Source: CAWAND01 sp963807065 (GTDB taxonomy: Bacteria > Chloroflexota > Anaerolineae > Anaerolineales > E44-bin32). Taken from it: a stretch of 64,000 nt of DNA. Location of the stretch: assembly GCA_963807065.1 (NCBI GenBank), contig CAWDZQ010000003.1, positions 434,001 to 498,000 on the forward strand, written 5' to 3'. Shown here in pieces: positions 15,924 through 23,997 of this stretch. Within the stretch, counting starts at the first letter, position 1. The number at the start of each line of letters is the position of its first letter. The position numbers and the translations under genes are program-made. Under the pieces are notes generated by a model. The model saw only the letters and a list, made by a program, of their open reading frames with translations, was not told the origin of the DNA and ran no database searches.

Positions 15924-18089
15924 TCAGCCGGGGGAAATTCTCCGCGCCTCAAGCACGTTGGGCAGCGCCTCGAGACGATTCAGCGTCCGGCTGAGCTGCC
16001 CGATATCGGTCACTTCCATCACCAAATCGAAGACGGCCAGGCTGTTGCTGGTGGAAATGTTCGCCGAACTCATGCTGATGCCCTCGTTGCTCACCAGGGT
16101 GGAGACATCGCGCATCAAACCTTCACGATCATAGGCGCTGATTCTGATAGAAACGGGATAGGTCTTCTTCGCCTGCCCCCACGAGACCTGGACCAGCCGC
16201 TCTCGATCACTGTCCCGCACCCGCAGCACGTTGGGGCAGTCCCGTCGATGGATCGTGGCTCCTCGGCCGCGGGTAATGTAGCCCACAATAGGGTCCCCCG
16301 GGGCCGGCTTACAGCATCGCGCCAGATGAGTCAGGACCCCCGAGAGGCCGAGCACGCTGACCTCGTCCGAAACCACTGGAGCGGACGATGAAGACTTCTG
16401 GATTTCGAAGACCTCATCCGCCTGGTCTTCCTTGACGAAATCCCCGATCACCTTCCCGAGGTGAATGTCGCCGCAGCCGATGGCGGCTAAGAGCTCCTCG
16501 ACGTTTCCGAAGTTGAGATCTTTGGCAATGCGCTCATAGGTGATGTTGTCGATGCCCAGCCGCCTGAGCTCACGCTCCAGCAGGGACCGGCCGTGTGAAA
16601 TGTTCTGCTCCCGGTCCTGCCGTTTGAACCACTGGCGAATCTTACTCCGTGCGCGTTGGCTCCGCACCATCTCCAGGCTCGGGTTCAACCAGTCTCGGCT
16701 GGGGCCCCCGTGCTTGGCAGTCAACACTTCAACCGAGTCCCCCGTCTGGAGCCGATAATCCAGGGGAACCAGCTTGCCGTTGACTTTGGCGCCCCGGCAC
16801 TGGTGACCAATCACGGTATGAATATGGTAGGCAAAATCAATGGGCGTCGACCCCGCCGGAAGGTCGATGATGTCGCCGCGCGGAGTGAAAGCGTAGACTC
16901 GATCCTCGAAGACATCCGACTTCATGGCTTCGACGAAGTCGCTGGCATCATCAATATCCTGACGCCATTCCATCAATCGTCGCAGCCAAATGATTCGCTG
17001 TTCGTAACCGTCCTCCCGCTGCCGGCCCTCTTTGTACCGCCAGTGCGCGGCGATGCCGTACTCCGCATTCTCGTGCATGTCCGGGGTTCGAATCTGGATT
17101 TCCAGCGTCCGGCCGTCGTCGAAAATGACAGCCGTATGGAGGGATTGGTAGAAGTTGTCTTTGGGTGTGGCGATGTAGTCGTCAAATGTGCCGGGGACAG
17201 GTTTCCACTCGCTGTGGATGGCGCCCAGCGCCAGATAGCAGTCTTGAATGGAGTTGACCATAATGCGGACGCCTCGTACATCATAGACTTCGTCGAATGG
17301 GACCCCTTTGCGCTCCATCTTGCGATAGATGGAGTACAGGTGCTTCGGCCGACCGGCGACATCGGCGTCGATCTTCTCTGCGGCGAGCAGCTCCCGAACG
17401 CGTTGGGTGATGTCGTGGAGCTCAGTTTCCCGGTCCACGCGTCGCTTGGCGATGTGTTCGGCGATCTCCTTGTAGCGATCCGGAATCACATAGCGAAAGC
17501 TCAGGTCTTCCAGCTCCCATTTCATCTGCCAGATTCCCAGCCGATTGGCCAGGGGTGCGAAGATTTCCATCGTCTCTTCGGCGATTCGTACCTGTTTCTC
17601 CGCCGGAAGGTGAGAGAGCGTTCGCATGTTGTGCAACCGGTCGGCAAGCTTGATCAAGACCACACGTACGTCGTCGCCCATAGCCAAAAACGTCTTGCGA
17701 AGGGTTTCCTTGGCTAACTCGGTGCGTGCGGCACGTTCAGCCTTCTCCCCGCCCGGCCGTCGCGTGACGCGTGGCAAATGGGTGAGCTTGGTCACACCGT
17801 CGACAAGCTTTCCGACTTCGTCACCGAAATCCCTCCGGATGTCGGCAAGCGTGACCGAAGTGTCCTCGACGGTGTCATGCAGCAAGGCCGCAACGATGAC
17901 GGGGACGGGGGCTCCCATCTCCTGCAGGATAGAAGCTACCGCCAGGCAGTGGTTGATATAGGCTTCCCCCGAAGCGCGCTTTTGGCCGGCGTGCGCCTTG
18001 TGGGCCACGCGGTACGCGCGCTCGATCAAGTCCTTGTCAGCAGGACTGGTCGTCTCGGGGAGCGCCTGAAGCAGGGTCTTGACGTTCAT
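15924..18089 (-). CDS. rel: Bifunctional (p)ppGpp synthetase/hydrolase Rel
   Basis: A long RSH enzyme that makes and degrades the stringent-response alarmone. The 721-residue product has an intact HD hydrolase (His71-Asp72, Glu75-Asp76 in His-Asp-Thr-Val-Glu-Asp-Thr), a synthetase domain with Gly-Arg-Pro-Lys-His and Tyr-Gln-Ser-Leu-His, a TGS domain (about 390-450), a zinc-finger/helical region with conserved Cys-Cys, and a C-terminal ACT domain. The preserved HD pocket argues for a bifunctional Rel rather than a synthetase-only RelA. The promoter TTGATG-N18-TATACT lies just upstream and a GAGG ribosome binding site precedes ATG 18089. Confidence 0.96.
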   Translation of the reverse strand: MNVKTLLQALPETTSPADKDLIERAYRVAHKAHAGQKRASGEAYINHCLAVASILQEMGAPVPVIVAALLHDTVEDTSVTLADIRRDFGDEVGKLVDGVTKLTHLPRVTRRPGGEKAERAARTELAKETLRKTFLAMGDDVRVVLIKLADRLHNMRTLSHLPAEKQVRIAEETMEIFAPLANRLGIWQMKWELEDLSFRYVIPDRYKEIAEHIAKRRVDRETELHDITQRVRELLAAEKIDADVAGRPKHLYSIYRKMERKGVPFDEVYDVRGVRIMVNSIQDCYLALGAIHSEWKPVPGTFDDYIATPKDNFYQSLHTAVIFDDGRTLEIQIRTPDMHENAEYGIAAHWRYKEGRQREDGYEQRIIWLRRLMEWRQDIDDASDFVEAMKSDVFEDRVYAFTPRGDIIDLPAGSTPIDFAYHIHTVIGHQCRGAKVNGKLVPLDYRLQTGDSVEVLTAKHGGPSRDWLNPSLEMVRSQRARSKIRQWFKRQDREQNISHGRSLLERELRRLGIDNITYERIAKDLNFGNVEELLAAIGCGDIHLGKVIGDFVKEDQADEVFEIQKSSSSAPVVSDEVSVLGLSGVLTHLARCCKPAPGDPIVGYITRGRGATIHRRDCPNVLRVRDSDRERLVQVSWGQAKKTYPVSIRISAYDREGLMRDVSTLVSNEGISMSSANISTSNSLAVFDLVMEVTDIGQLSRTLNRLEALPNVLEARRISPG

Positions 18090-18108
18090 TCTGACCTCAT
18101 CTGCTGAA

Positions 18109-18138
18109 AGTATAGTCGCTTGCGCTCAACCGCATCAA
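18109..18138 (-). promoter_or_regulatory. Promoter of rel
   Basis: On the minus strand TTGATG (18138-18133), an 18-nt spacer and TATACT (18114-18109). The predicted leader is about 13 nt. Confidence 0.65.
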
Positions 18139-18171
18139 GGGAGAACAGCCCAGTTTGCGGCACAAGAAAGA

Positions 18172-18196
18172 GCGCCCCGCCGTTGTGGCGGGGCGC
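18172..18196 (-). terminator. Intrinsic terminator of the parvulin gene
   Basis: Perfect 10-bp GC stem (GCGCCCCGCC / GGCGGGGCGC) with a 5-nt loop. Read on the minus strand it is followed by TCTTTCTT, so it ends the unit transcribed from 19500. Confidence 0.85.
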
Positions 18197-18252
18197 AATC
18201 CTTAATCGTAGGTGTGGGCTGGGGGTGCAGCCCGTCCAGTTGGCCCCTCAGC

Positions 18253-19500
18253 TTACTGTTGGGTGGGAGACGCGCCTTGAACGGTGGGCACCAGGTCCAC
18301 CGGGTTGCCGATGATCTGAACGGCTGCCGCAGCGCGCTGGTCCTTAAGCCATGAGTTGAACTTCGACTGGACCACCTGGGTGAAAGTCGTACTGTCCAGC
18401 TGTCGGTCTTCCTTCCCCAGCACCTGGATGATATGCCACCCAAAACTCGTCTGGACCGGGTCACTGACTTCCCCGACCGGTGTGGAGAAAGCCACATCTT
18501 CAAAAGGAGCCACGGTCTGGCCGTGTGCAACCCAGCCCAGATCGCCCCCGTTGTCTTTGTTGGATGTATCCGTCGAAAACGCAGCCGCAAGATCGTCCCA
18601 AGACTCGCCGGACTGGAAGCGCTTCAGCACGTCTTGAGCTGTGGCCTCATCTTGCACCAAGATATGCCGGACGTGCACCTCTTCCTGAATTTGCGGCGTG
18701 TCCGCACGGAAGGCCTCGAGCAAACGGTCCTGGTAGAGCTTCGCCCGGTAGTAGTCACGTAGATCAGCTTCGGTGACGCTCGCCGTCTTAAGATCATTCA
18801 AGTAGGTCTGGTAGTCGCTAGCAAAGGCGGCTGCGGTGTAAGGTGTCGGCGTGGGCCGCGGGGTGCTCGTCGGGGCCACGGTCGGAGTCGGTCCGAGGGT
18901 GGCGGTTGGCGACGGTGTGATGGATGCCAGGGCTGTGGCATCCAGGGTAGGCGTAGGCGGTGAGATCGAAGTGGGTGCCGGCGTTGGCGTCCCGTCGGGA
19001 TAGTAGCTGAACGAGTTTTCGATGGCCTGGGTAACGTCGTCTTCGCTCACGGAGATGCCGCGGCTGGCTGCCTCGCGCCGGACGAGGATGTCCTGGATCA
19101 ACTGCTCCTGCACCTGTTGGGCCATCAGCGTGGTGTTGCTGAGCTGAAGCTGCATCTGGGATAGCTGCTGTTGGACCTGGGACTGGACTTGTGGATCGCT
19201 CCCGAAGATCTGGAGAAGCTGCTGGTAAGAATTGTACTTGCTCAGCACATCTTGCTGGACCAATTTCGTGGTTGCCTCGAATTGATGTGCCGTGATGACA
19301 TCGCCGCCGACGGTGATGACTGCCCGATTGGGCTGGAGCACATTCAGGTCATACCAACCGTACCCCAGGATTCCGGCCAGCAACAGGACAGTGAGCGCCA
19401 CGCCGAACAAGACCAGCCGGCGCACGCGAGCCTCGCGCTGCGCCCGGGCCAGATGTTTTCGATGTCCGCGTAGTGGGGCAACCGGGCCACGAGCGCTCAT
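18253..19500 (-). CDS. SurA/PrsA-like peptidyl-prolyl isomerase (parvulin), membrane anchored
   Basis: An extracytoplasmic folding factor. The 415-residue product has one N-terminal anchor helix (about residues 30-50) after a basic cytosolic head. A SurA_N-like chaperone region contains a long Pro/Thr-rich low-complexity insert (about 172-230). The parvulin domain starts near Val-Arg-His-Ile-Leu-Val and includes Gly-Gly-Asp-Leu-Gly-Trp-Val and Phe-Gly-Trp-His-Ile-Ile. There is no lipobox, unlike PrsA lipoproteins. It follows rpsR by 81 nt and has its own strong terminator. Confidence 0.9.
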   Translation of the reverse strand: MSARGPVAPLRGHRKHLARAQREARVRRLVLFGVALTVLLLAGILGYGWYDLNVLQPNRAVITVGGDVITAHQFEATTKLVQQDVLSKYNSYQQLLQIFGSDPQVQSQVQQQLSQMQLQLSNTTLMAQQVQEQLIQDILVRREAASRGISVSEDDVTQAIENSFSYYPDGTPTPAPTSISPPTPTLDATALASITPSPTATLGPTPTVAPTSTPRPTPTPYTAAAFASDYQTYLNDLKTASVTEADLRDYYRAKLYQDRLLEAFRADTPQIQEEVHVRHILVQDEATAQDVLKRFQSGESWDDLAAAFSTDTSNKDNGGDLGWVAHGQTVAPFEDVAFSTPVGEVSDPVQTSFGWHIIQVLGKEDRQLDSTTFTQVVQSKFNSWLKDQRAAAAVQIIGNPVDLVPTVQGASPTQQ

Positions 19501-19581
19501 GACGGCGCCCCGCCAGCGAGATGAGCACGACGCACTCGAGGCCCCGTCAAGGAGATGATCATGTTCATTTGTCGATGGGGC

Positions 19582-19965
19582 CTAACGATGAGATTCGCCG
19601 GCAAACGAAAGCAGAGCCATGTGACGGGCGCGTTTGACCGCCTTGGCTACCATTCGCTGGTGCTTGGCGCATGCCCCCGTCTCTCGCCGACCCCGGATCT
19701 TGCCCTGATCGGTCACAAATCGGCGCAGGATATCCGCCTGCTTGTAGCTCAAGGTCTTCGTCTGATCGGCACAGAATTGGCAAACGCGGGGTCGCCTACC
19801 GAACCGGCCCTTCGACGACGGCCGCGACGATCGGCCGGATGACGAGTAGCCCCTGGATGGGCCCGGCCGGCCTCCACGATCGGAAGACACGTCCTCACTC
19901 GAGTCGTCGTCCTCTTCCTCGATTTCGTCTTCTAACTCATCTTCGTTGTCGAAATCCTCAGCCAC
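19582..19965 (-). CDS. rpsR: 30S ribosomal protein S18 with an acidic N-terminal extension
   Basis: S18 binds with S6 in the platform of the 30S subunit. The conserved S18 core (about residues 57-127) includes Cys-Gln-Phe-Cys and Cys-Ala-Lys-His, the zinc-binding (C+) form. The first 56 residues are unusual: about 26 are almost entirely Asp/Glu, followed by a Ser/Arg/Gly-rich linker. Total length is 127, against about 75-90 normally. The start is GTG with AAAGGAG 8 nt upstream, so the extension is supported by a ribosome binding site rather than being a mis-called start. It is third in rpsF-ssb-rpsR. Confidence 0.94.
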   Translation of the reverse strand: MAEDFDNEDELEDEIEEEDDDSSEDVSSDRGGRPGPSRGYSSSGRSSRPSSKGRFGRRPRVCQFCADQTKTLSYKQADILRRFVTDQGKIRGRRETGACAKHQRMVAKAVKRARHMALLSFAGESHR

Positions 19966-20013
19966 GTCTTATGCTCCTTTATTCCGCTGTCGACCGGGCC
20001 ATGCCCGGAATGC

Positions 20014-20415
20014 TTACTCTTGCGGTGCGAGGTCGTCTTCAATGACCGCCTGTTCGGGATATGAGGCACCGGCAGGACTGTGTGAGTCATCCAGCATGAT
20101 CATCTCGCGTGCCACAACCTCGGTGGCACTGCGTTCCTCGCCGGCATTGTCCTGCCAGCGACGGGTCTGGAGTCGGCCTTCGATGTACACCCTCTGGCCT
20201 TTGTGCAGGAACTGCTTGCACACTTCGGCCAACCCACTCCAGGCGATTATGTTGAACCACTCTGTTTGTTCTCGGCGTTCGCCGTCGGCATCATGCCACG
20301 TGTACGTCACGCCCATCGTGAAGCTCGTCACCGGCTTACCAGACGGCGTGTAGCGCATCTCGGGATCACGCCCGAGATTACCGATCAACATGACTTTATT
20401 CAAGCCGCGGCCCAT
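20014..20415 (-). CDS. ssb: Single-stranded DNA-binding protein
   Basis: SSB coats single-stranded DNA in replication and repair. The 133-residue product has the OB fold opening Leu-Asn-Lys-Val-Met-Leu-Ile-Gly-Asn-Leu-Gly-Arg-Asp-Pro-Glu and the typical Glu-Trp-Phe-Asn-Ile segment. The C-terminal tail is short, and the end, Glu-Asp-Asp-Leu-Ala-Pro-Gln-Glu, is acidic but not the usual Asp-Asp-Asp-Ile-Pro-Phe partner-binding tip. A perfect AGGAGG precedes the ATG. It sits between rpsF and rpsR, the standard bacterial order. Confidence 0.95.
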   Translation of the reverse strand: MGRGLNKVMLIGNLGRDPEMRYTPSGKPVTSFTMGVTYTWHDADGERREQTEWFNIIAWSGLAEVCKQFLHKGQRVYIEGRLQTRRWQDNAGEERSATEVVAREMIMLDDSHSPAGASYPEQAVIEDDLAPQE

Positions 20416-20458
20416 GATGGCCTCCTGCGCAGGCGCTGTTTCATTTCGGGAATGAGCG

Positions 20459-20749
20459 TTAAGCGTCTTCTTTGAGCGTAATCATGAAGCGCAGGATGTC
20501 TTCGTTGAGCTTCAGGTCACGTTCGACAACACTGCCCGCCTGCGGCGGCATCTGTGTCTGGAAAAACAGGTAGTAGCCGTCACGATTGCCGTCGATCGGG
20601 TAAGCCAGCCGCCTGCGCCCCCATCTTTCGACGTCATAGGCTTTACCGTCGGCAGCCGCGATCCAGCCGTTGACCTTTTCTTCGAGCTGCTGCACAGCCT
20701 GTTCGTCGAGATCTGGGTTGGCGATAATGGCCACTTCGTAGTTGCGCAT
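20459..20749 (-). CDS. rpsF: 30S ribosomal protein S6
   Basis: S6 pairs with S18 in the 30S platform. From ATG 20749 the product is 96 residues, beginning Met-Arg-Asn-Tyr-Glu-Val and containing Arg-Arg-Leu-Ala-Tyr-Pro-Ile. The frame is open 11 codons further up, but AAAGGAGG lies exactly where needed for 20749. The leader from the predicted promoter is about 90 nt; in many bacteria such leaders bind the S6:S18 complex, which I cannot verify here. Confidence 0.95.
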   Translation of the reverse strand: MRNYEVAIIANPDLDEQAVQQLEEKVNGWIAAADGKAYDVERWGRRRLAYPIDGNRDGYYLFFQTQMPPQAGSVVERDLKLNEDILRFMITLKEDA

Positions 20750-20847
20750 GAGAGGTCCTCCTTTCCTCGGGATTGCCCCCATCTCAAGCCTCGAGCGAGG
20801 CCGATTGGGAGCGGAAACGCCCAGGCTTCAGGCGTCGCAACAGCGGA

Positions 20848-20853
20848 AGTGTA
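20848..20853 (-). promoter_or_regulatory. Extended -10 box for rpsF-ssb-rpsR
   Basis: Minus-strand TGG-TACACT, an extended -10 with two non-consensus bases, predicting a leader of about 92 nt. Confidence 0.4.
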
Positions 20854-20915
20854 CCACAAACGACATCAGCCAAGGGATGAGCCGTCACCCTACGGCGCTC
20901 GCCTGCGGCCCCGGC

Positions 20916-20944
20916 TTGACCGATTTCGTTTATTTCGGTATATT
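20916..20944 (+). promoter_or_regulatory. Promoter of the GbsR/MarR-type regulator gene
   Basis: TTGACC, a 17-nt spacer and TATATT. The -10 is flanked by CGG and CCG, forming a small CGG-N6-CCG dyad at 20936-20947 that could be an autoregulatory operator. The ribosome binding site AAGGAG follows at once and the leader is only about 10 nt. Confidence 0.7.
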
Positions 20945-20959
20945 CCGTAAGGAGCGAAT

Positions 20960-21526
20960 ATGGCGCAAGAACACGAACCCATGGTGCTAACGCCGGCCAT
21001 TGAAACCTTCATCCTGCATTGGGGCGAGATGGGGAGCCGGTGGGGTATCAACCGGACGGTGGCGCAGATTCACGCGTTGCTGTACCTGGCGCCGCGCCCC
21101 CTGAATGCGGAAGAAATCGCCGAGACGCTGTCACTTGCCAGATCGACCGTGAGCACGAGCTTGCGCGAGCTTCAGAGTTGGGAGTTGATTCGGTTGGTCC
21201 ACGTGATGGGCGATCGCCGCGACCACTTCGAAGGCATCGACGATGTTTGGGAGATGTTCCGCCAGATCGTGGCCGAGCGCAAGAAGAGAGAGATCGATCC
21301 GACGCTCCAGATCCTGAAGGAAAGCCAGCGTCTGAGTATGGAGAACGATGCCCCTCCCGAAGTCACAGAAAGGCTGCAGTCGATGCTCGACTTATTTGAG
21401 TCCATCGACTTGTTTTATGACCAAGCCGCCCGCCTTAGCACCTCCAGCCTACGCTCAATCATGAAGACCGGCGATGAATTGCGGGCCCGACTGCTGGGGG
21501 GCAAGGACAGCCGATCCAAATCTTAA
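20960..21526 (+). CDS. GbsR/MarR family transcriptional regulator
   Basis: A 188-residue winged helix-turn-helix protein. The helix-turn-helix region (about residues 50-85) reads Leu-Asn-Ala-Glu-Glu-Ile-Ala-Glu-Thr-Leu-Ser-Leu-Ala-Arg-Ser-Thr-Val-Ser, followed by the wing (Val-Met-Gly-Asp-Arg-Arg-Asp). The long C-terminal helical part fits the GbsR subgroup. The effector is unknown. It has its own promoter and is divergent from rpsF. The next gene encodes a phosphohexomutase with a separate -10 box, so a shared operon is doubtful. Confidence 0.82.
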   Translation: MAQEHEPMVLTPAIETFILHWGEMGSRWGINRTVAQIHALLYLAPRPLNAEEIAETLSLARSTVSTSLRELQSWELIRLVHVMGDRRDHFEGIDDVWEMFRQIVAERKKREIDPTLQILKESQRLSMENDAPPEVTERLQSMLDLFESIDLFYDQAARLSTSSLRSIMKTGDELRARLLGGKDSRSKS

Positions 21527-21572
21527 GCGGGCCAACAGCCCCGGGCCCAAAGAAGGAACGAATGTTTCAAGG

Positions 21573-21710
21573 TATAATGTCCGACACGCAGGTCCAAAGC
21601 CGGTCAATCGGACGCCCAACGCTCTTGGATGGGCCCCTGGCCGAGGGCATGCGCTGTGCGTTTCGCCGCAGCATTTTTAGCCAGGATTGGCCAAGCCTGG
21701 CTTCTTTCTT
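21573..21710 (+). promoter_or_regulatory. Promoter and hairpin-containing leader of the phosphohexomutase operon
   Basis: TATAAT at 21573-21578 predicts a start near 21585 and a long leader of about 160 nt. Within it GCCAGG (21680-21685) and CCTGGC (21696-21701) form a hairpin followed by TTCTTTCTT (21702-21710), which looks like a weak intrinsic terminator and could be an attenuator. There is no recognisable aptamer. Confidence 0.4.
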
Positions 21711-21745
21711 GCCGTCAGCCACAGCAACCCTCCAGGAGGAATGGC

Positions 21746-23170
21746 ATGACTGAACCCGCGATCCATTTTGGCACGGACGGCTGGCGGGGCAGAATAGCCG
21801 ACGACTACACGTTCAACAGCGTTCGCCGCTGCTCACATGGGTTCGCCCGGTACCTCCAGGAAATGGGCACAGGTGATACCGTCGTCGTAGGCTATGACAT
21901 GCGTTTCAATTCGGAGGGTTTTGCGGCTGCGGTGGCTGAAGTCCTTGTCGGCAATGGCTTTCACGTCTTGCTCACTGACGGCCCGACCCCCACTCCCGCC
22001 ATTTCGTATTCGGTCGTCGCTCACCAGGCCGCGGCGGCGGTCAACATTACGGCGTCACACAACCCCGCCGCCGACAACGGGTTCAAGGTCCGGGATCAGC
22101 ACGGCGGCGCCATCAGCCCCGAGGGCCTGGAAGCCATCGAGGCCTACATCCCAGCCGACACCGATTCGATTCCTGCGGTGCCCATCAACGAGGCCAAATC
22201 TGACTCGCGGGTGGAAGTCTTCGACGCCGCGCCTGCCTACTTCCAGCAAATTCACCGCCTTCTCGATGTTCAACCCATCCTGGACGCCGGCCTCACCGTC
22301 CTGTACGATCCAATGTGGGGCAACGGCGCGGGCTGGTTCCCAAAGCTCCTGGAAGGCGGAAGGACGCGGGTGATTTCGATTCACGATCGCCGCAATCCCA
22401 TCTTCCCGGAGATGAGCCGTCCCGAGCCGATTCGGCCCAACATCGATCCGGGGCTGCGGGCCACGCTCAAAGAAGGCGCCGATGTGTTGATTGTCAACGA
22501 CGGGGACGCCGACCGAGTGGGCTTTGGAGATGAACACGGGGAATTCATTGACCAGCTGCGGGCCTACGCTCTGCTCGCCTATTATCTGTTGGAGATTCGA
22601 GGCGAACGCGGTCCGATCGTCAAGACGCTCTCGACGACGTCCATGCTGAACAAGCTGGGTGAGATCTACGATGTCCCCGTCTACGAGACCGGCGTTGGCT
22701 TCAAGTATGTCGCTCCCAAAATGCTCGAGGTCGATGCGATGATCGGCGGCGAAGAATCTGGAGGCTATGCTTTCCATGGGCATGTTCCGGAACGTGATGG
22801 CATCCTGGCAGGGCTCTATTTTTTGGATATGATGGTGAAGCTGGGCTCGAAACCATCCGCGCTCGTGGATAAGCTGTTTGAGAAGGTAGGCCCGCATTTC
22901 TACGACCGCATCGACTCGCCCTTGCCTCCCGGCGAGCGCAGCCAGTACGAAAAGAACATTCACAACGCCAATCCCAAGCTCATCGGCGGCCTGAAGGTCA
23001 CCGGGTTGGAGACCCTTGACGGATTCAAATTCGGGCTCGAGGACGGTGGTTGGCTCTTGATCCGTTTCTCCGGCACCGAGCCGATCGTCCGAGTTTATTG
23101 TGAGACCACGCACAAGGACCGCGTGCAACCAATCCTGAAAGACGGCCTGAAGATCGTGGGCATTGAATGA
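21746..23170 (+). CDS. Phosphoglucomutase/phosphomannomutase family protein
   Basis: An alpha-D-phosphohexomutase that interconverts hexose 1- and 6-phosphates. From ATG 21746 (AGGAGGA 5 nt upstream) the product is 474 residues. The phosphoserine loop is Thr-Ala-Ser104-His-Asn-Pro, the metal loop Asp-Gly-Asp-Ala-Asp-Arg, the sugar loop Gly-Glu-Glu-Ser-Gly-Gly and the phosphate loop Arg-Phe-Ser-Gly-Thr-Glu-Pro. Whether glucose, mannose or glucosamine phosphate is preferred cannot be decided. The stop overlaps the tatD start (ATGA). Confidence 0.93.
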   Translation: MTEPAIHFGTDGWRGRIADDYTFNSVRRCSHGFARYLQEMGTGDTVVVGYDMRFNSEGFAAAVAEVLVGNGFHVLLTDGPTPTPAISYSVVAHQAAAAVNITASHNPAADNGFKVRDQHGGAISPEGLEAIEAYIPADTDSIPAVPINEAKSDSRVEVFDAAPAYFQQIHRLLDVQPILDAGLTVLYDPMWGNGAGWFPKLLEGGRTRVISIHDRRNPIFPEMSRPEPIRPNIDPGLRATLKEGADVLIVNDGDADRVGFGDEHGEFIDQLRAYALLAYYLLEIRGERGPIVKTLSTTSMLNKLGEIYDVPVYETGVGFKYVAPKMLEVDAMIGGEESGGYAFHGHVPERDGILAGLYFLDMMVKLGSKPSALVDKLFEKVGPHFYDRIDSPLPPGERSQYEKNIHNANPKLIGGLKVTGLETLDGFKFGLEDGGWLLIRFSGTEPIVRVYCETTHKDRVQPILKDGLKIVGIE

Positions 23171-23997
23171 CCCACCCGGAGCGGCTGGCTGACACGCACT
23201 GCCACCTCGCCTGCGACGAGTTCGATGTCGATCGGCGTGAGGTGATGGCGCGCGCGGTCGAGTCCGGGATATCTCCGATCTTGATCCCAGGAACCGATCT
23301 GCCCAGCAGCCGCCAGGCCGTAGAAATTGCGGCAAGCAATCCGGGCGTGTTCGCGGCCGTGGGCATTCACCCGCATGAAGCCGAAACGTGGACCGAGGAT
23401 ACCCTCGACGAGCTCATCCGGCTCGCCCGCCAAGATGTGACAGTTGCTATTGGGGAGATCGGCCTCGACTTCTACCGAAACCTCTCGCCCCCCGTGCTCC
23501 AACGGCAAGCCTTCGGGGCGCAGCTCGAACTGGCAGCCGACCTTGGGCTTCCGGTGATCGTCCACCAACGCGATGCCGAGGAAGAAGTGCTGTCAATGCT
23601 GATCGCCTGGCATGATGGTCTCCCCGACGGCGAACTGCGACACCGGCCGGGTGTCTTGCATGGCTTCTCGAGTTCGCAGGAGTATGCCCAGCGGGCCCTC
23701 AGGGCCGGCTTCTACCTGGGATTGGGCGGACCGATCACGTTCAAGAACGCCAGGCAACTTCGGCAGTTGGTGCCGTCGCTTCCCCTGGACCGCATTCTGA
23801 CCGAAACCGACGCTCCTTATCTTGCGCCTCATCCCCACCGGGGAAAACGCAACGAGCCGGCCATGACGCGCCTGGTGGCTCAGGAGCTGTCAAACCTCAT
23901 GGAGTCTCCTCTCGATGTTGTCGCCCAAGTCACGTCAAACAACGCCTCCGCACTCTTTGGTTGGGACCATGGAACCGCTGACCGCCACATTCTTTGA
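23167..23997 (+). CDS. TatD family metal-dependent hydrolase
   Basis: A TIM-barrel metallohydrolase of the amidohydrolase superfamily, with DNase activity in characterised members. The 276-residue product has the N-terminal metal motif Asp-Thr-His-Cys-His, Gly-Ile-His-Pro-His, Gly-Glu-Ile-Gly-Leu-Asp and the C-terminal Thr-Glu-Thr-Asp-Ala-Pro-Tyr. Its start overlaps the preceding stop and its 3' end overlaps the next gene by 29 nt, so the three genes are one transcription unit. Confidence 0.94.
   Translation: MTHPERLADTHCHLACDEFDVDRREVMARAVESGISPILIPGTDLPSSRQAVEIAASNPGVFAAVGIHPHEAETWTEDTLDELIRLARQDVTVAIGEIGLDFYRNLSPPVLQRQAFGAQLELAADLGLPVIVHQRDAEEEVLSMLIAWHDGLPDGELRHRPGVLHGFSSSQEYAQRALRAGFYLGLGGPITFKNARQLRQLVPSLPLDRILTETDAPYLAPHPHRGKRNEPAMTRLVAQELSNLMESPLDVVAQVTSNNASALFGWDHGTADRHIL

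Noticed and set aside
23098..23115. TTGTGAGACCACGCACAA inside the phosphohexomutase gene
   Set aside because: Three mismatches and coding sequence; likely chance.
22055..23335. A 426-codon open frame on the minus strand opposite the phosphohexomutase gene
   Set aside because: It is a GC-bias shadow of a clearly conserved gene on the plus strand. Its product has no recognisable motif and no ribosome binding site.
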